A DNA stretch of 64,000 bases from Cyrtodaria siliqua. Lineage: Eukaryota; Mollusca; Bivalvia; Adapedonta; Hiatellidae. The stretch covers positions 1-64,000 of the forward strand of contig JAWPHD010011206.1 of NCBI GenBank assembly GCA_037043455.1. Reading direction: 5' to 3'. Shown piece by piece: positions 12,136 to 24,345 of this stretch. The position numbers and the translations under genes are program-made. The notes under the pieces were generated by a model, which was given only the letters and a program-made list of their open reading frames with translations, did not search any database and was not told the origin of the DNA. Within the stretch, counting starts at the first letter, position 1. Each line of letters opens with the position of its first letter.

Positions 12136-13084
12136 CCTTCCAAGCTACAGTGTATAATTCAAAAATTAAAATGTGAAAAACAGAAGTGTATGAAACTGTT
12201 TTTTAACATTCATCTCCTAGTTGAATGTCTCAGATATAACATTCCATAAGTAAAAAGATTGTTTGTCTCCTGGAAAATGTGGGAAAATCAAAATATGGAA
12301 GTGCTGTGAAAAGTAACATATCTGACAGGTAAGAAAAAAAAGTGTCATTATTATCAATGGAAAGGGAAGAATTAAAAGAATAAACTACAATAAAAGAAGC
12401 CTACCACATTCATGAATTGCTGTACTGATATATCTGTACTGCATTCTGTACATATATATTAGTTACATGGTTTGACATGCCGTGCTTAAGCCATTCAGAA
12501 TGTCTTATGTTGTAAATGAAATAGATCCTTTTTTTGGTGTGCTAACAATCATCTAAATACTCAGTTAATTTTCTTTTAATCCCTTTTGCTAAATTTGTTT
12601 TAGGTAGAATGATATAAAACAAATGTAAGTAGTTTAAATATAGAAAAGTAAACATATGTTACTATTGACAAAGTAACATACGTGATTGTACAGTTTGGAC
12701 AACACCTCATCAGTGTTTGTCATTCTCAAACAAAATCAAGTTCTTCTTATACCATTGATTCTATATTAATATTTATTTAATGTACATTAGAAAACTACAA
12801 ATTGTGTCCATAATTCTTTTTTTAGCCTGTAGAAGTAGTGATAATTGTAACGCATGTGATGTAACGTATGTTGCTTTTGACATTGTATAATATTAAAATT
12901 AAGCAAATGTAAAATTAGTGTGATATTCCACTGATCATCTTTTTAAAATAAATGCCAGAGAATTATTCATTTCAACAGTAATTATGGTAATTATCAGAGA
13001 GATGCGTGAGGGAGGTTGGGAAGCATCTTTAACTTAATAAAATTTGCGATTTATCTTGAAAGAAATCTAATTTGTTCATTTCAT
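12136..13084. other. AT-rich non-coding DNA
   Basis: No supported gene or element. 'aagtaacatatctgacaggt' and 'caaagtaacatacgtgattg' hint at an old short repeat. Confidence 0.45.
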
Positions 13085-14240
13085 GATCTTTAAAGAACTG
13101 TAAAGGACTGTGTTGTTTTGGTCAATTCTTACACATATAGCTCCACCCCCCGCACACCTTCCCCCCAACACCGCCCCACACACATGCCCATTATTTATTT
13201 ACATATTTCTGTGTTGTTTTCGTCAATTCTCAGGGATCACTCTAGGCCACGATTCCGCGATATTCTCGCATTAAAATCTCAAAAATCGCATGAAAAAGAC
13301 AAATGGAACAAATTGTTGCACCGAATTCGGGGAAAGACACTTTCACCATTTCGGTTGGTAATGAAAATATATTTATTTATATTTCATTTAAAATCTCAAG
13401 TAAATTGGTTCAGATCCATTTAGTCGCGCTTAAAACATATAACATGAGAAAATATTAAATTATTCGAAAATCAGATGAAAAAATTAAAAATGAGATTGTT
13501 ATGTTGGTAAACTTCCGGTTCGCTTTTGCTTCGCGGACGCGGCGTGTCAAAGAAAATCGATTATGAATAAACATGGTCATTTTTATAATAATTCATCAAC
13601 TTCTAGTCATATCTGACCATTATCCCCCGATCTATAATGATTTGATGCGATTAACTATGTACTGGAGTGGTGCAAGCAATTGTAAAACTATGTTAGCGTA
13701 AAAAGTTGACAAATTCGGACACGCTTTATTTCTGATGCTTTAACAACTTCTATTTTCACTAATGGGAATGAGCCAGAATGCAGGAAATCACATCTAAATT
13801 TCAAAAATGTTCTGGGGGTAATGCCTAGCCTAGACTCGCCTAGCGGCCTCCATCGCTACGCTTGGTTGACAAACAACCGCCGGTCGTTCGGCTTCGCATC
13901 CGAAATGTTTCATGAAAATGGTGAATGTCTCATTAAAATCATTCAATTTTTTTTTTTTACATACAGATCTCTGTGTTGTTTTGTTTTATCAGTTGATCAA
14001 TATGTCTTGCCCCAAACCTCCAACCATCCCACCACCCCATCATCACCACTACCCAAATGTTTTTTTTGTTTGTTTTTGCATATATCTGTGTTGTTTTGTT
14101 TTATCAGTTTATCAATATGTGTGCCCCCCAACCATCCCATCATCACCACCAAGCAAATGTTGTGTTTTGTTTGTTTTTTACATGTCTGTGTTGTTTTGAT
14201 TTATCAAATCTACACCTATATCAATTCTCCCCCTACACCC
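13085..14240 (+). repeat. ~100-bp C-rich tandem repeat interrupted by ~730 bp
   Basis: Units with 'ctgtgttgttttgttttatc' followed by C-rich text occur at 13105, 13205, 13968, 14088 and 14185. The 13230-13945 segment separates the first two from the rest and looks like an insertion, with no convincing terminal repeats. Pro/His-rich ORFs across it are compositional. Confidence 0.6.
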
Positions 14241-15325
14241 CATGTCCGTCCATAAACTTTTTTATTGTGCCGACTACTCCTTTTCATGAATCATTACAGA
14301 AATGCTGCTTTTGATGTCTAGTTGATCCTAGCAAAGATTTAGGTTGGCAGGAAATTCAAGATGGCCACCAGGGCTAAAAATATATTTTAAAAAAGTGATT
14401 TTGTGGCGAATACTTCTCAAAAACCATAAGAAATATTGATTTGAAACCTTCAGCCAAATTACTGGCATGACATGTTGATGGTCCTAACCAAATTTCATTT
14501 TGATTGGATGTCAAACATGGCCGCCAGCGGCTATATTTGTTTGCATAGAATTATATAGTAAAACCTGTTTCCACTACTTCTCTGAAACAACTTTATGACT
14601 TTTCATGAAACTTCACAGGAATGTAGCTCTTGATGTCTAGTTGATCCTAGCAAAAGTTCAGGTTGGCTGGAAATTCAAGTTGGCCGCCATGGCTAAAAAT
14701 GCGGTTCTGTGGCGACTTGTTCTCAAAAAACGAAAGTGATATTGATTTGGAACCTTTACCTATTTTTGTTATGACCAACAACATGTTATGCCAGTCAAAA
14801 TGACTGGCATAACATGTAGTTGGTCATAACAAAAATTCATTTCAATTCGATGTCAAACATGGCCTCCAGCGGCCATATTTGTTTACATAGTTATATAGAA
14901 AACACGTGTTTCCACTACTCCTCTGAAACTAATCAATGGATCTTCATGAAACGTTACAGGAATGTTGCTCTTAATGTGTCGTTGGTCTAGTAAAACCAGT
15001 TTGACCAGAAATTCAAGATGGCTACCACAGCTAAAAATAGATTTAAAGAAAACAAGTTTGTGGTGACTACTTCTCAAAAACCATCAGTGGTATTGATTTG
15101 GAACCTTTACTAAAATGACTGGCATGACCTTCTGTTTGCCCTAAATAAAATGCATTTTGATTCAATGTCATCATGGCACCAAGTTGCTATCTTAAATTTG
15201 TTTACATAGAGTTATATTATTAAACTTGTGGCGACTCGTAACTTCTCTATTGTCCTATTTCCATAAATTTTCACAGGTTCCCATGGCTGATCTACCAGTA
15301 GAGCTTCAACCTCATTGACCCTTTG
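14241..15325 (+). repeat. Modular tandem array, family 2, diverged copy
   Basis: It starts with a 'gtccgtccataaactttttt' leader. Units of about 300-330 bp follow, containing 'gactactcctctgaaact', 'aattcaagatggccgcc' type text and 'tttgtttacatagagttata'. It ends near 'agagcttcaacctcattgac'. It is more diverged than the copies at 22731 and 53990. Confidence 0.75.
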
Positions 15326-15358
15326 TTATGGATATAAAGTGTTTTTGTTTTTTTTCAG

Positions 15359-15428
15359 AACAAAAAGAGATTTTGCAGTACATCAGTCCAAGAAGTCTGC
15401 AAAAACTAGACTTGACGGCAGCTTATAG
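15359..15428 (+). CDS. Candidate terminal exon of the same unidentified gene
   Basis: It lies after a long T tract and cag acceptor (15340-15358). Joined in phase to 11308 it encodes a basic tail (TKRDFAVHQSKKSAKTRLDG, then SL and stop TAG at 15426-15428). AATAAA at 15513-15518 would be the poly-A signal. Another frame of the same exon is also open for about 30 codons (residues EILQYISPRSLQKLDLTAAY), so the frame is not certain. The intron of about 4 kb is filled with repeats. Confidence 0.35.
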
Positions 15429-15512
15429 AAAAAATACAAACCTTCACTGACGGCAAAACGTTGAGAAGAAAGGTTATTAGAGACACCACCTAGATTTACA
15501 TACTACAATCTT

Positions 15513-15518
15513 AATAAA
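15513..15518 (+). terminator. Poly-A signal AATAAA
   Basis: A canonical hexamer 85 bp after the candidate stop codon. It is a short motif in AT-rich DNA, so it carries weight only with the exon before it. Confidence 0.35.
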
Positions 15519-15534
15519 GTAATCACTATGTATC

Positions 15535-15890
15535 CTGTATGTTTTATGATGGCTCCGAGTCGCACTATAAAAGCAGAGACAAGTGAAAATGGGAACTTGG
15601 CTGTTGACAAAACGTTGGCTGTAACTTTCTCATTTCTTGATATTTCTTCATCAAACTTTCAATATATACTTGTCATTACAACATCGACATGGCCATACTA
15701 AAATATAAAGGTCAAGGTCAAACTAGGTCATTATATGGGTTAAATACTCATTGTTCTCTTCACGAAAACTTACTCAGGCCAGTTTGTTAAGGTCATTTTC
15801 ATTTATCTGAGTCCAAAAAACCTTGTTATACTGACAAAGCACTGACAGGCGACACACGTGTTCCGCGGAACACTCATCTAGTTTTTGCAT
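15535..15890 (+). repeat. Repeat family 3, short copy
   Basis: Contains 'actaaaatataaaggtcaag' and AGGTCAAGGTCA (15709-15720). It ends with 'gacaggcgacacacgtgttc' at 15845-15864. The longer copy is at 17470-18205. Confidence 0.7.
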
Positions 15891-16440
15891 TGTTTTAATT
15901 AACAGATAATTAGACTTGCATTTAAGTTTTTGATCAAACCCATTACAAATTTAAGACATCCATCCCACAGACTTCATTCATATTTACATCACAGGAATGA
16001 ATCTGCCTATTATGTCTATTACTCTGACATGTATCAAAAAACATGAAATGTCAAGCTTTATGCGACTACACACATCTTCCACATGACAACAATATGTTAG
16101 AAATATAAGTAGGTAAAATTGTGAACCTTCACCTAGTTTGACAAACATTTATATAAGAGAATTTGTGTGAGTGTGAACATTTAAGTTACTTATTTTGGAA
16201 ATTTAGGTGTATCCAATGTTACTGATTTGAGCCTACCTGAGGCTTAAATGATCAGCAATTGTGGTCAATTTTCGTATGCCGTCTGTCACCAATATGCTTA
16301 TACCACTTCTTCCCTAAACCGCTTAAACAATTTTGATAAACACATGGGTATAGCTGAGGTCAGTGGCTATCACATTTTTTAAAAGCAGTTCAATGCTACA
16401 TCCAAGATGGCCTCTATTAACATAAAAATCAAAACTGTGA
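15891..16440. other. Non-coding, no feature recognised
   Basis: AT-rich sequence without a supported ORF. 16250-16440 reads like a diverged module body similar to family 4 ('gtcaccaatatgcttatacc'). Confidence 0.4.
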
Positions 16441-16508
16441 AACATCTTCTCAAGAACAGTGTTTCTTATTAATAATTGCCTCGACTTTCAATTTGTTCAA
16501 ATGAAGTC

Positions 16509-16797
16509 CCGTGTGGCTCCCGGGTGCCCCCGTTTGGTCACGGGGCAAAGAATAGGGCCACTGCAGATCCCTTTGGAGGGGTAGGCAGAGGGGTAGAAAA
16601 ACAATAAACGTGGCTCCAGCGTAAATGGAGTTTCTACAATAGAATTTGCAGCAACTCTGCAGTTCAGGGCGAGAAGGTTCTAGGCCCATTTTCCATATTT
16701 TATCTCGATGTACATGGAAGATGAGCCTGGCATGTTCATGCCTGTTAGGTGCCATATAACCTTTTCATGTGTTGGTGCGCCTTAAAACCCAATTCAA
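16509..16797 (+). mobile_element. SINE family B, sense, 13-bp target duplication
   Basis: TTCAAATGAAGTC occurs on both sides (16496-16508 and 16798-16810), a clear insertion footprint. The body includes 'aataaacgtggctccagcgt', 'tatctcgatgtacatggaag' and 'gttggtgcgccttaaaaccc', with a CAATTCAATTC tail. Other copies lie at 40633-41048 (sense), and 30930-31070 and 38218-38425 (antisense). Confidence 0.9.
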
Positions 16798-16978
16798 TTC
16801 AAATGAAGTCACTGGGCTTAAAAATGGCTGTTCCTAAAGGTTCAAAGCTTGCATATGAAAATATTTTGCATGTTTTGTATCGACTTATATCAGGAGAAAA
16901 AACTTGAAAAATCTTCTTCAATGCATAGAGCTCTCATATATTGTATGTAACGTTAACTTATGACCCTCTACCAATTTT

Positions 16979-17470
16979 TAGCTCTACTGGCTGAAGGCCA
17001 TCAGAGCTTATGGGATGACGAGTTGTCCGTCATCCGTCCGTCAGTTAACTTTTGCCTTGTGAATACTCTAGTGCCTTCATTATTAATCGGACTTTACGAA
17101 ACTTTGCCAGTGTCTTTATATCAATGAAAGCTCGGTCAAGTTTGAAAACCAGCCAGTTTTGTTGAAAAATGCCATATTAAGCCTTGTGAACACACTAGCA
17201 CCTTCATTTATTATTTGATCTTTACCAAACTTGCACAGATTGTTAATATCAATAAAAGCTCAGACAAGTTCGAAAACCAGCCAAATCGGATCAGTAGCCG
17301 TTGTTTTTTTTCTGAAAAATTCTATTTTCTGCCTTATGAACACTCTAGCACCTTCATTTATTATTTGATCTCTAACAAACTTGCATAGATTGTTAATATC
17401 AATGAAAGCTAGGAAAAGTTCGAAAACCAGCCAAATCGGATCAGTAACATAGGAGTTACGGCCCTTGGAT
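16979..17470 (+). repeat. Modular repeat, family 4 (~155-bp units)
   Basis: It starts 'agctctactggctgaaggcc' with a 'ccgtcatccgtccgtcagtt' leader. Units contain 'agcaccttcatttattattt' and 'gttcgaaaaccagccaaatc'. It runs directly into family 3. Confidence 0.75.
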
Positions 17471-18206
17471 TTTTTCTGGGTTAAATACTCATTTTTTTGT
17501 TCACGTTAACTTAAAGTTGCCTATAACTTTCTCATTTCTTGATATTTATTGCGTCAAACTTTCAATATATACTCATCATGACAACATCGACATGACCATA
17601 CTAAAATATAAAGGTCAAGGTCACACTGAAGGTTGTTATATGGGTTAAATACTCATTTTCTTCACAAAAACTTAACTTTTGTTATAACTTTCTCATTTCT
17701 TGATATTTCTTCATTAGACTTTCAATATATACTCATCATGACATGACATAACCATACTAAAATATAAAGGTCAAGGTCACACTGAAGGTCAAATAGTCAT
17801 TTTATTCACAAAAACTTAATGTTGGTTATAACTTTCTCATTTCTTGATATTTCTTCCAAAGACTTTCAATATATACTCATCATGACAACATCGACATGAC
17901 CATGCTAAAATATAAAGGTCAGGGTCACACTGAAGGTCATTATATGGGTTAAATACTCTTCTTTTTTTCTTCAAGAAAACTTATTGTTGGCTTTAACTTT
18001 CTCAATTCTTTTTATTTCTTCATCAATCTTTCAGTATACACTTGTCATGACAACATCGACATGGCCATACTAAAATATAAAGGTCAAGGGCACATGAAGC
18101 TTTGTCAGGCCAGTTTGTCAAGGTAATTTATCTGGGTCCAAAGAATCCTTGTTATACTGACAAAGCGCTGACAGGCGACACATGTGTTCCGCAGAACACC
18201 CATCTA
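17471..18206 (+). repeat. Repeat family 3 array (~165-bp units)
   Basis: Four units around 'taactttctcatttcttgat' and 'atataaaggtcaaggtcaca'. TCAAGGTCA is perfect at 17615-17623 and 17771-17779 and altered by single bases in later units. The module ends 'gacaggcgacacatgtgttc', the same terminator as at 15845. Confidence 0.8.
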
Positions 18207-18986
18207 GTTTTTCACTTGGGACCTGCCTTCGTGTTTGGTTTTTAACTCAAAACTGCATTAGGATAATAGGGTGAACATGTATGTGTTTTATTTGAATTCA
18301 CAAAAAAAAACGCACAAGAACTGTGTCACAGCAAGTTTGTTATCGGAGTTGTTGAATGTTAGTGGTCTTTAAAGATGAAATACTTAGTAATATTACGCCA
18401 GATTTACAGAATATAAACTGCACACCTGCTATTGCTATAATTAAATATCATATTAACCAGCAGAGTGTCACAAGCTTATGTAAATGTGTTCATTGTGTTT
18501 TATATATGTATTTTCACTTTAACCTGCTAATCTTTGAACATGCCAGTGAAAAAAATCGTTGAATATTGTTTAACTTTGCATTTTTAATTTCACAAAGGTT
18601 TTGTTGTAGGAGAACCATTATGAGTTAAATAAGCTTGGCTTAACTTTTTTCTGATTGCATTTCTTCTGGTCATAGCTGGTTGTAACCTATACAAAATGGT
18701 TTGCCTCCTTAAAGTCGCTCTCCTGTTAATATCACAAAAAACATTATTCTAAACATGGACATACCACATGTAGAGGTCATAAAAGTGTGCACGTGTGCAG
18801 TTTAAAAGCATATTTAGTAATGAATACTTCAAATACATGTTAATGAGTATGCCGAAACTAAATTAAGAGTTGGTAACTCGTCATTCCAGAGTTGGTAACT
18901 CATCATTCCAAGTACGATACTGCATTGTTTTGCAAGGCCGTTTAAGGGTGTTATATTATAGACAGTTAGAATTGCCACATATTATA
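18207..18986. other. Non-coding, no feature recognised
   Basis: No gene seen. 'gagttggtaactc.tcattcca' is duplicated at 18868-18911. Confidence 0.45.
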
Positions 18987-20669
18987 TAGTGTTTCCCCTA
19001 ATGCGGAATGGCGGGGCGGGTCGGCACGCCCTTTTTTCGCCCCGCCATGCAGTCTTTACATACCGCCACGCATTAATTACATGCCGCCCCGCAGTGCCCT
19101 TTCTAAAACTGCTCGAGACTGCAGTCTCTGGAAATACACACACGCACTCTGACACGTCGTGTGACCTTTAAACCGACATCTCCAGATTTAGCCAAGGGGT
19201 ATTTCCAGTGTGTAACGTTACAGGTAACTGATCACGCGTGACTCTTGTGATAAGCATTGGTTGAATACACACTCTCCAAATAACAAGTTTCTCGCTTCAG
19301 GGGTAGTGGGAAATCGAGTCGGCGGCCACCCAATCATCACTTTGCCGAATATCTAGGTCATATGCGCGGCCCTGGAATGTTTTGCGAGAAGAATGCGAAC
19401 TTTTTTAATAATCTCAAAGCACTCGTTTATTAATGCGATTCAAAGGTATTCAGTGTATTTCATTGATAAGGTATGAAATTAAACTTATATGGATGTGCAT
19501 CATTCCCCCAAAAGCGTGATATGCTTTTTTTTTCGCAAACAATCGTAAATTATAACAATGAGCGGCCCTGTTTTAATACACTCGAAGAACTCGTTTATTA
19601 ACGCGATTGCATATGGATGAGGTATTCAGTGTTTTTCATTGACAACCCTTCGAAGTGTGCTGTCTGTGCCAGCGCCTGAAAAAAATCCTGGGGAGAACCC
19701 TGACTGTTAGTATAATCGACGTTGCGGTAACCAACGACTTTGTCATACTTGGGACAGGTTTGTGTTTCGTACTTGGGACATGTTTGTTTTCATAGTAGAT
19801 GTAATTATCGGATGACGAACAATTATCTGTGGCATTATAATCGGCTCTTTGATGAGTTGATGAGATGATACAAGATAGGTACTCCCCTCCGAAGATTGGC
19901 AATTAATGACTGAAGTAATTATATTGTTGTACCATTGTTGTTTTCTTTTGTACGCTAATTTTCGCGATCTGCAGACTAGAATAAATGTTTTGGTCTGTTT
20001 TTTTAATGAATAGAATATTTGATGTTTGTAAAAGTTTGTGAAACTTACAAATGAGTAATTTATGGTTTATTGACTTCTGTTTGGTAAGTTTTGAATCAGG
20101 AGTCACACATCATATTTTACTACAAATTATTAATGTAATAATACCATTATACCACCACATCAAACTAAATACTTTTTTTATTTTATTTGTATTCACGCAA
20201 TACACAGAAGCACAGGTATATTCGGCGCGTAATTTGGTCACTACTATTCCCCACCCCTCCCAAAAAATACTTCATCCAAAAAGTCATTTATAACATTTTT
20301 AAACTTTCCTAAAAAAAAAAGAAAAAAAAGTCATATATTATATTATGTACATTTACTAACATTTTAAAACTTTTCAATTTTTTTTCTTTTTTTTTTTTTT
20401 TAGAAAACTTTTCAAATGTTATTAAATGACTTTTTGGATGTTGTTTTTTTTTGGTGGGTGTGGGGTGGATGGGTGTGTGTGGTAATATTGACCAAATTAT
20501 GCGCCGAATACCTGTGCAGAGAAGTAGATACAGAATATTGATGAAAACTCGTACTCATATCATAAAAGCGACGTTAAATTACAAAGATATTTTTTACTAA
20601 TTTTGCGCGTTAAAAATGCCCTTTTTATTTTATTTACCCTGCCCTTTTTCAAGGCTGGGGGAAACACTA
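18987..20669. mobile_element. hAT-like non-autonomous element, 1.7 kb
   Basis: The ends are TAGTGTTTCCCC and GGGGAAACACTA. ATTATA flanks both (18981-18986 and 20670-20675), extending to ATTATATA if the TA is counted as target. The left subterminal region is GC-rich ('gcggggcgggtcggcacgcc') and the right ends 'tgccctttttcaaggctggg'. No transposase ORF is present; the short ORFs inside lack hAT motifs. Confidence 0.7.
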
Positions 20670-20677
20670 ATTATATA

Positions 20678-21394
20678 TGTTAGTTACATAATTATATACC
20701 TTATAGTTAGTAGGCTTAGAAACGGTTTTACAGTTTTAGTAAAATGTGCATGTTGGCAGGAGAGTGCTTTTAATTTATATATACTTACTGCTACATTACC
20801 AACCTCTTTCCCTGAATGTGTTAAACTTCCACAACAAATTGTGTTGCTTTTGGACATATCGACAGAAATTTTGGTTGTAAAATGATAAAAAAATATTAAA
20901 ATAAAACCACGCCCCATATTTTACTATAATTAGAATGAGAATCTATCAATTATTTCATATCGGCAAAACAAGAAAACTACTCGGTGTTTATAATAAAATA
21001 TCTTTACATGTATTTAACAAAAACAATAATTCATTTCCAAAAAATATATGGTTATATTGGTGATGATTTCTATTACCTATTAAATAAACAATAGGTTATA
21101 TAGAACAGCCAATATTACTTATATAAAGCTTCTTTTTTCATAGAGTATGTTTATAAAATATATTAGTCCCAAGCAATAAGATCTTAAAATTATTAGAAAA
21201 TTATTAACTGTGAATGTTGATTTAATAGCTTCAGTATTGTAGAAATATTTAATAACCTTTTAATTAAAGATATACACATGTTTAAATTTATGATAATACT
21301 ACATATAATAAACGTAGATGCTCATTGTGATGCTTGATTAAATCTTGCACTCGCCATGTGTCTCTTTACTACCACTTGCAATGAAAATCATTTT
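20678..21394. other. AT-rich non-coding DNA
   Basis: Strongly AT-rich, without a supported gene or repeat boundary. Confidence 0.5.
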
Positions 21395-22435
21395 AGTCTC
21401 GCCTTTTGGTGTTGCTTTTCCGGTGGCGGTGGCGTGGCGTCAACATTCAAGTTTTGCGTTTAGGTCATTTTCTCACAAACTATATGCACTAGACCTTTCA
21501 AACTTTGCTTATAGTTGTACCTTGGGTGGTACATCACAACGTGACAAAGCAAATGTGGAAGTGACCTTGACCCTCCAAGCATAGGGCAGATAACTTAATA
21601 ATTTTTAGGTTCAACTTTTGCATTCTGGTCACTTTTTCACACATTGTATACACTAGACCTTTCAAACTTTGTTTATAGTTGTATCTTGAGTGTTACATTG
21701 CAACGTGACAAAGCAAATGTGGATATGACCTTGACCCTACAAGCAAAGGGCAGGTAACTTAAAAATTTCTACCTTCAACATTTGCGTTTAGATCACTTTC
21801 TCGCAAACTGTATGCACTACACCTTGCAAACTTTGTTTATAGTGGTATCTTGGGTGGTACATCACAATATGACAAAGCAGATGTGGATGTGATCTTGACT
21901 CTCTAAGCAAAGGGCAGATAATCTTATAAGTTTTACCTTCAACTTTGGCGTTTAGGTCACTTTTTCACAAACTGTATGCACTAAGACCTTTCAAACTTTG
22001 CTTATAGTTGTATCTTGAGTGGTACATTGCAACTTGACAAAGCAAATGTGAATGTGACCTTGACCCTCCAAGCAAGGGGCAGATAACTTAACAATTTTTA
22101 CCTTCAACATTTGCGTTTAGATCACTTTCTCACAAACTTTATGCATTAGACCTTTCAGACTTTGTTTCATGGAAAGTACATCATAATGTCTCAAAAAGCA
22201 AATGTGGGTGTAACCTTAACCATCCAAGCAAAGGGCAGATAACCTTAATTGTTACATTTACATCACTTTCTCATGAACTATACCTATGTACTCGATGTTT
22301 TAAACTTAATTTATAGCTTAATCTTTGTAAGACAGAACATTCTATTTTGACATAGTTGTGTCTTGGGTAGTGCATCTTTTTGGACGCATGGATTTCATCT
22401 ATGACCTTGACCATGTTTTGAAGCTGATGATTTTT
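21395..22435 (+). repeat. Modular tandem array, family 1, second copy
   Basis: The leader 'tctcgccttttggtgttgct' is followed by about five 165-bp units and the same trailer as at 9040-9085. TGACCTTGA is intact at 21562, 21726, 22055 and 22402. The trailer joins directly to the next module. Confidence 0.85.
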
Positions 22436-22728
22436 AGCTCACCAAGTGCTCAAAGGTGAGCTATTGTGACCACTCTTCGTCCGTAGTCTGTCGTCAAATT
22501 AGCTTGTTTACAAGATAGAGGCCACATTTCTTGAGCAGTCTTAACCAAACTTGCAAAGATTGTATATGACTGTAAGATCTCGGATGACTTCGATAATGGG
22601 CAAGATCGGACCAGTAATACCAGAGTTATGGCCCCTGAATTAGCAAAAAATGCAGTTTTACATATTAATAACACGATAATTTCCACATTTCTTGAGCAAT
22701 CTTAACCAAACTTACTCAGTTTTTAGCT
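22436..22728 (+). repeat. Truncated module beginning AGCTCACCAAGTGCTCAAAG
   Basis: The start contains a palindromic 'agctcacc...ggtgagct' hairpin and a 'cttcgtccgtagtctgtcgt' leader. One and a half units around 'cacatttcttgagca.tctta' follow. It is cut by the start of the family 2 array. Confidence 0.65.
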
Positions 22729-23955
22729 CGACTGATCAGCAGAGCTTATGCCGTGGTGCGGCGTCCGTCTGTCTGTCCGTCCGTAAACTTTTTTTGTAGC
22801 GACTACTCCTCCGAAATTACTGAATGGATTTTCATGAAACTTTACAGAAATGTTGCCCATGAAGTCTAGTTGATCCTAGCAAAAATTCATGTTGATGTGA
22901 AATCCAAGATGGCCACCAAATCTAAAAATAGGTTTTTAAAAAACAAGTTTGTAGCGACTACTTCTTGAAAACTCTAAGTGATATTAATATTGGACTTTTT
23001 CTAAAATGATCAGCATGACATGATGTTGGTCCTTGTCGAAAATCGTTTTGATTCGACGTTAAACATGGCTGCCAGTGGCCATCTTTGTTTACATAGAGTT
23101 ATATAATGAAAACTTGTAGCGACTACTCCTCTGAAACTACTTGATGGATTTTCATGAAACTTTACAGGCATGTTGCACTTAATGTCTAATTGATCCTAGC
23201 AACATTTCAGGTCGGCCGGAAATTCAAGATGACCGCCATGGCTAAAAATAGATTTCTAAAAAATAAGTTAGCGACTACTTCTTGAAAACTATAAGTGATA
23301 TTGATATGGGACTTTTTCTAAAATGATCAGCATGACATGATGGTTATCCGAGTTGAACATTATTTTGATTCGACGTTAAACATGGCTGCCACTGGCCATC
23401 TTTGTTTACATAGAGTTTTATAATGAAAACTTGTAGCGACTACTCCTCTGAAACTACTTGATGGATTTTCATGAAACTTCACAGGAATGTTGCTCTTGAT
23501 GTCTAATAGATCTTAGCAAAATTTCAGGTCGTCCGGAAATTCAAGATGGCCACCATGGCTAAAAATAGATTTTCAAAATACAAGTTTGTAGAGACAACTT
23601 CTTGAAAACTATAAGTGATATTGATATGGGACTTTTTCTAAAATGATCAGCATGACATGATGTTGGTCCTTGTCAAAAATCGTTTTGATTCGATGTTAAA
23701 CATGGCTGTCAGCGGCCATCTTTGTTTACATAGAGTTATATAATGAAAACTTGTAGCGACTACTCCTCTGAAACTACTTGACGGATTTTCATGAAACTTC
23801 ACAGGAATGTTGCTCTTGATGTCTAATTGATCCTAGCAACATTTCAGGTCGGCCGGAAATTCAAGATGGCTGCCACGGCTAAAAACAAGTTTGTAGCGAC
23901 TACTTCCTGAAATCAAAATCAATCAGTAGAGCTTCAAGGTCATTGACCTCTTGTT
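22729..23955 (+). repeat. Modular tandem array, family 2 (~330-bp units)
   Basis: It starts 'agctcgactgatcagcagag' with a leader of CCGTCTGTCTGTCCGTCCGT type. About four units of 'tgtagcgactactcctctga', 'ttcaagatggccgccatggc' and 'tttgtttacatagagttata' follow. It ends 'tagagcttcaaggtcattga' plus 'cctcttgtt', which holds the perfect palindrome AGGTCATTGACCT (23937-23949). Full copy at 53990-55250; truncated copy at 24031-24345. Confidence 0.85.
23937..23949. promoter_or_regulatory. IR1 nuclear-receptor-like palindrome
   Basis: AGGTCA-T-TGACCT, an inverted repeat with one-base spacer. EcR/USP- and FXR-type receptors bind sites of this shape. Only the sequence match is shown; use in vivo is inferred. 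Confidence 0.45.
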
Positions 23956-24030
23956 ATTATTTGTTTTAATTATTATTATTTATTTATTTTTACTTTTAAT
24001 TTTTTACTTTTTTTTATTTTTAGTTGCTTG

Positions 24031-24345
24031 TTAGCTCGACTGATCAGAGATCAGCAGAGCTTAAGCCATGGTGCGGCGTCTGTCGTCCGTCTGTCCGTCC
24101 GTCTGTCTGTAAACTTTTATTTGTAGCGACTACTGCTCTGAAACTGGATGGATATTCACGAAACTTTACAGAAATGTTGCCCATAAAGTCTAGTTGATCC
24201 TAGCAAAAATTCATGTTGATGTGAAATCCAAGATGGCCGCCAAATCTAAAAATAGAGTTTTAAAATACAAGTTTGTAGCGACTACTTCTTGAAAACTATA
24301 AGTGATATTGATATGGGACTTTTTTTAAAATGATCAGCATGATTC
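24031..24345 (+). repeat. Family 2 array, truncated after one unit
   Basis: Same start as 22729 (agctcgactgatcag) and same first unit, broken off at 'aaaatgatcagcatgattct'. Confidence 0.8.

Noticed and set aside
13821..14314. Overlapping Pro/His/Cys-rich ORFs
   Set aside because: They arise from C-rich ~100-bp tandem repeats in shifted frames.
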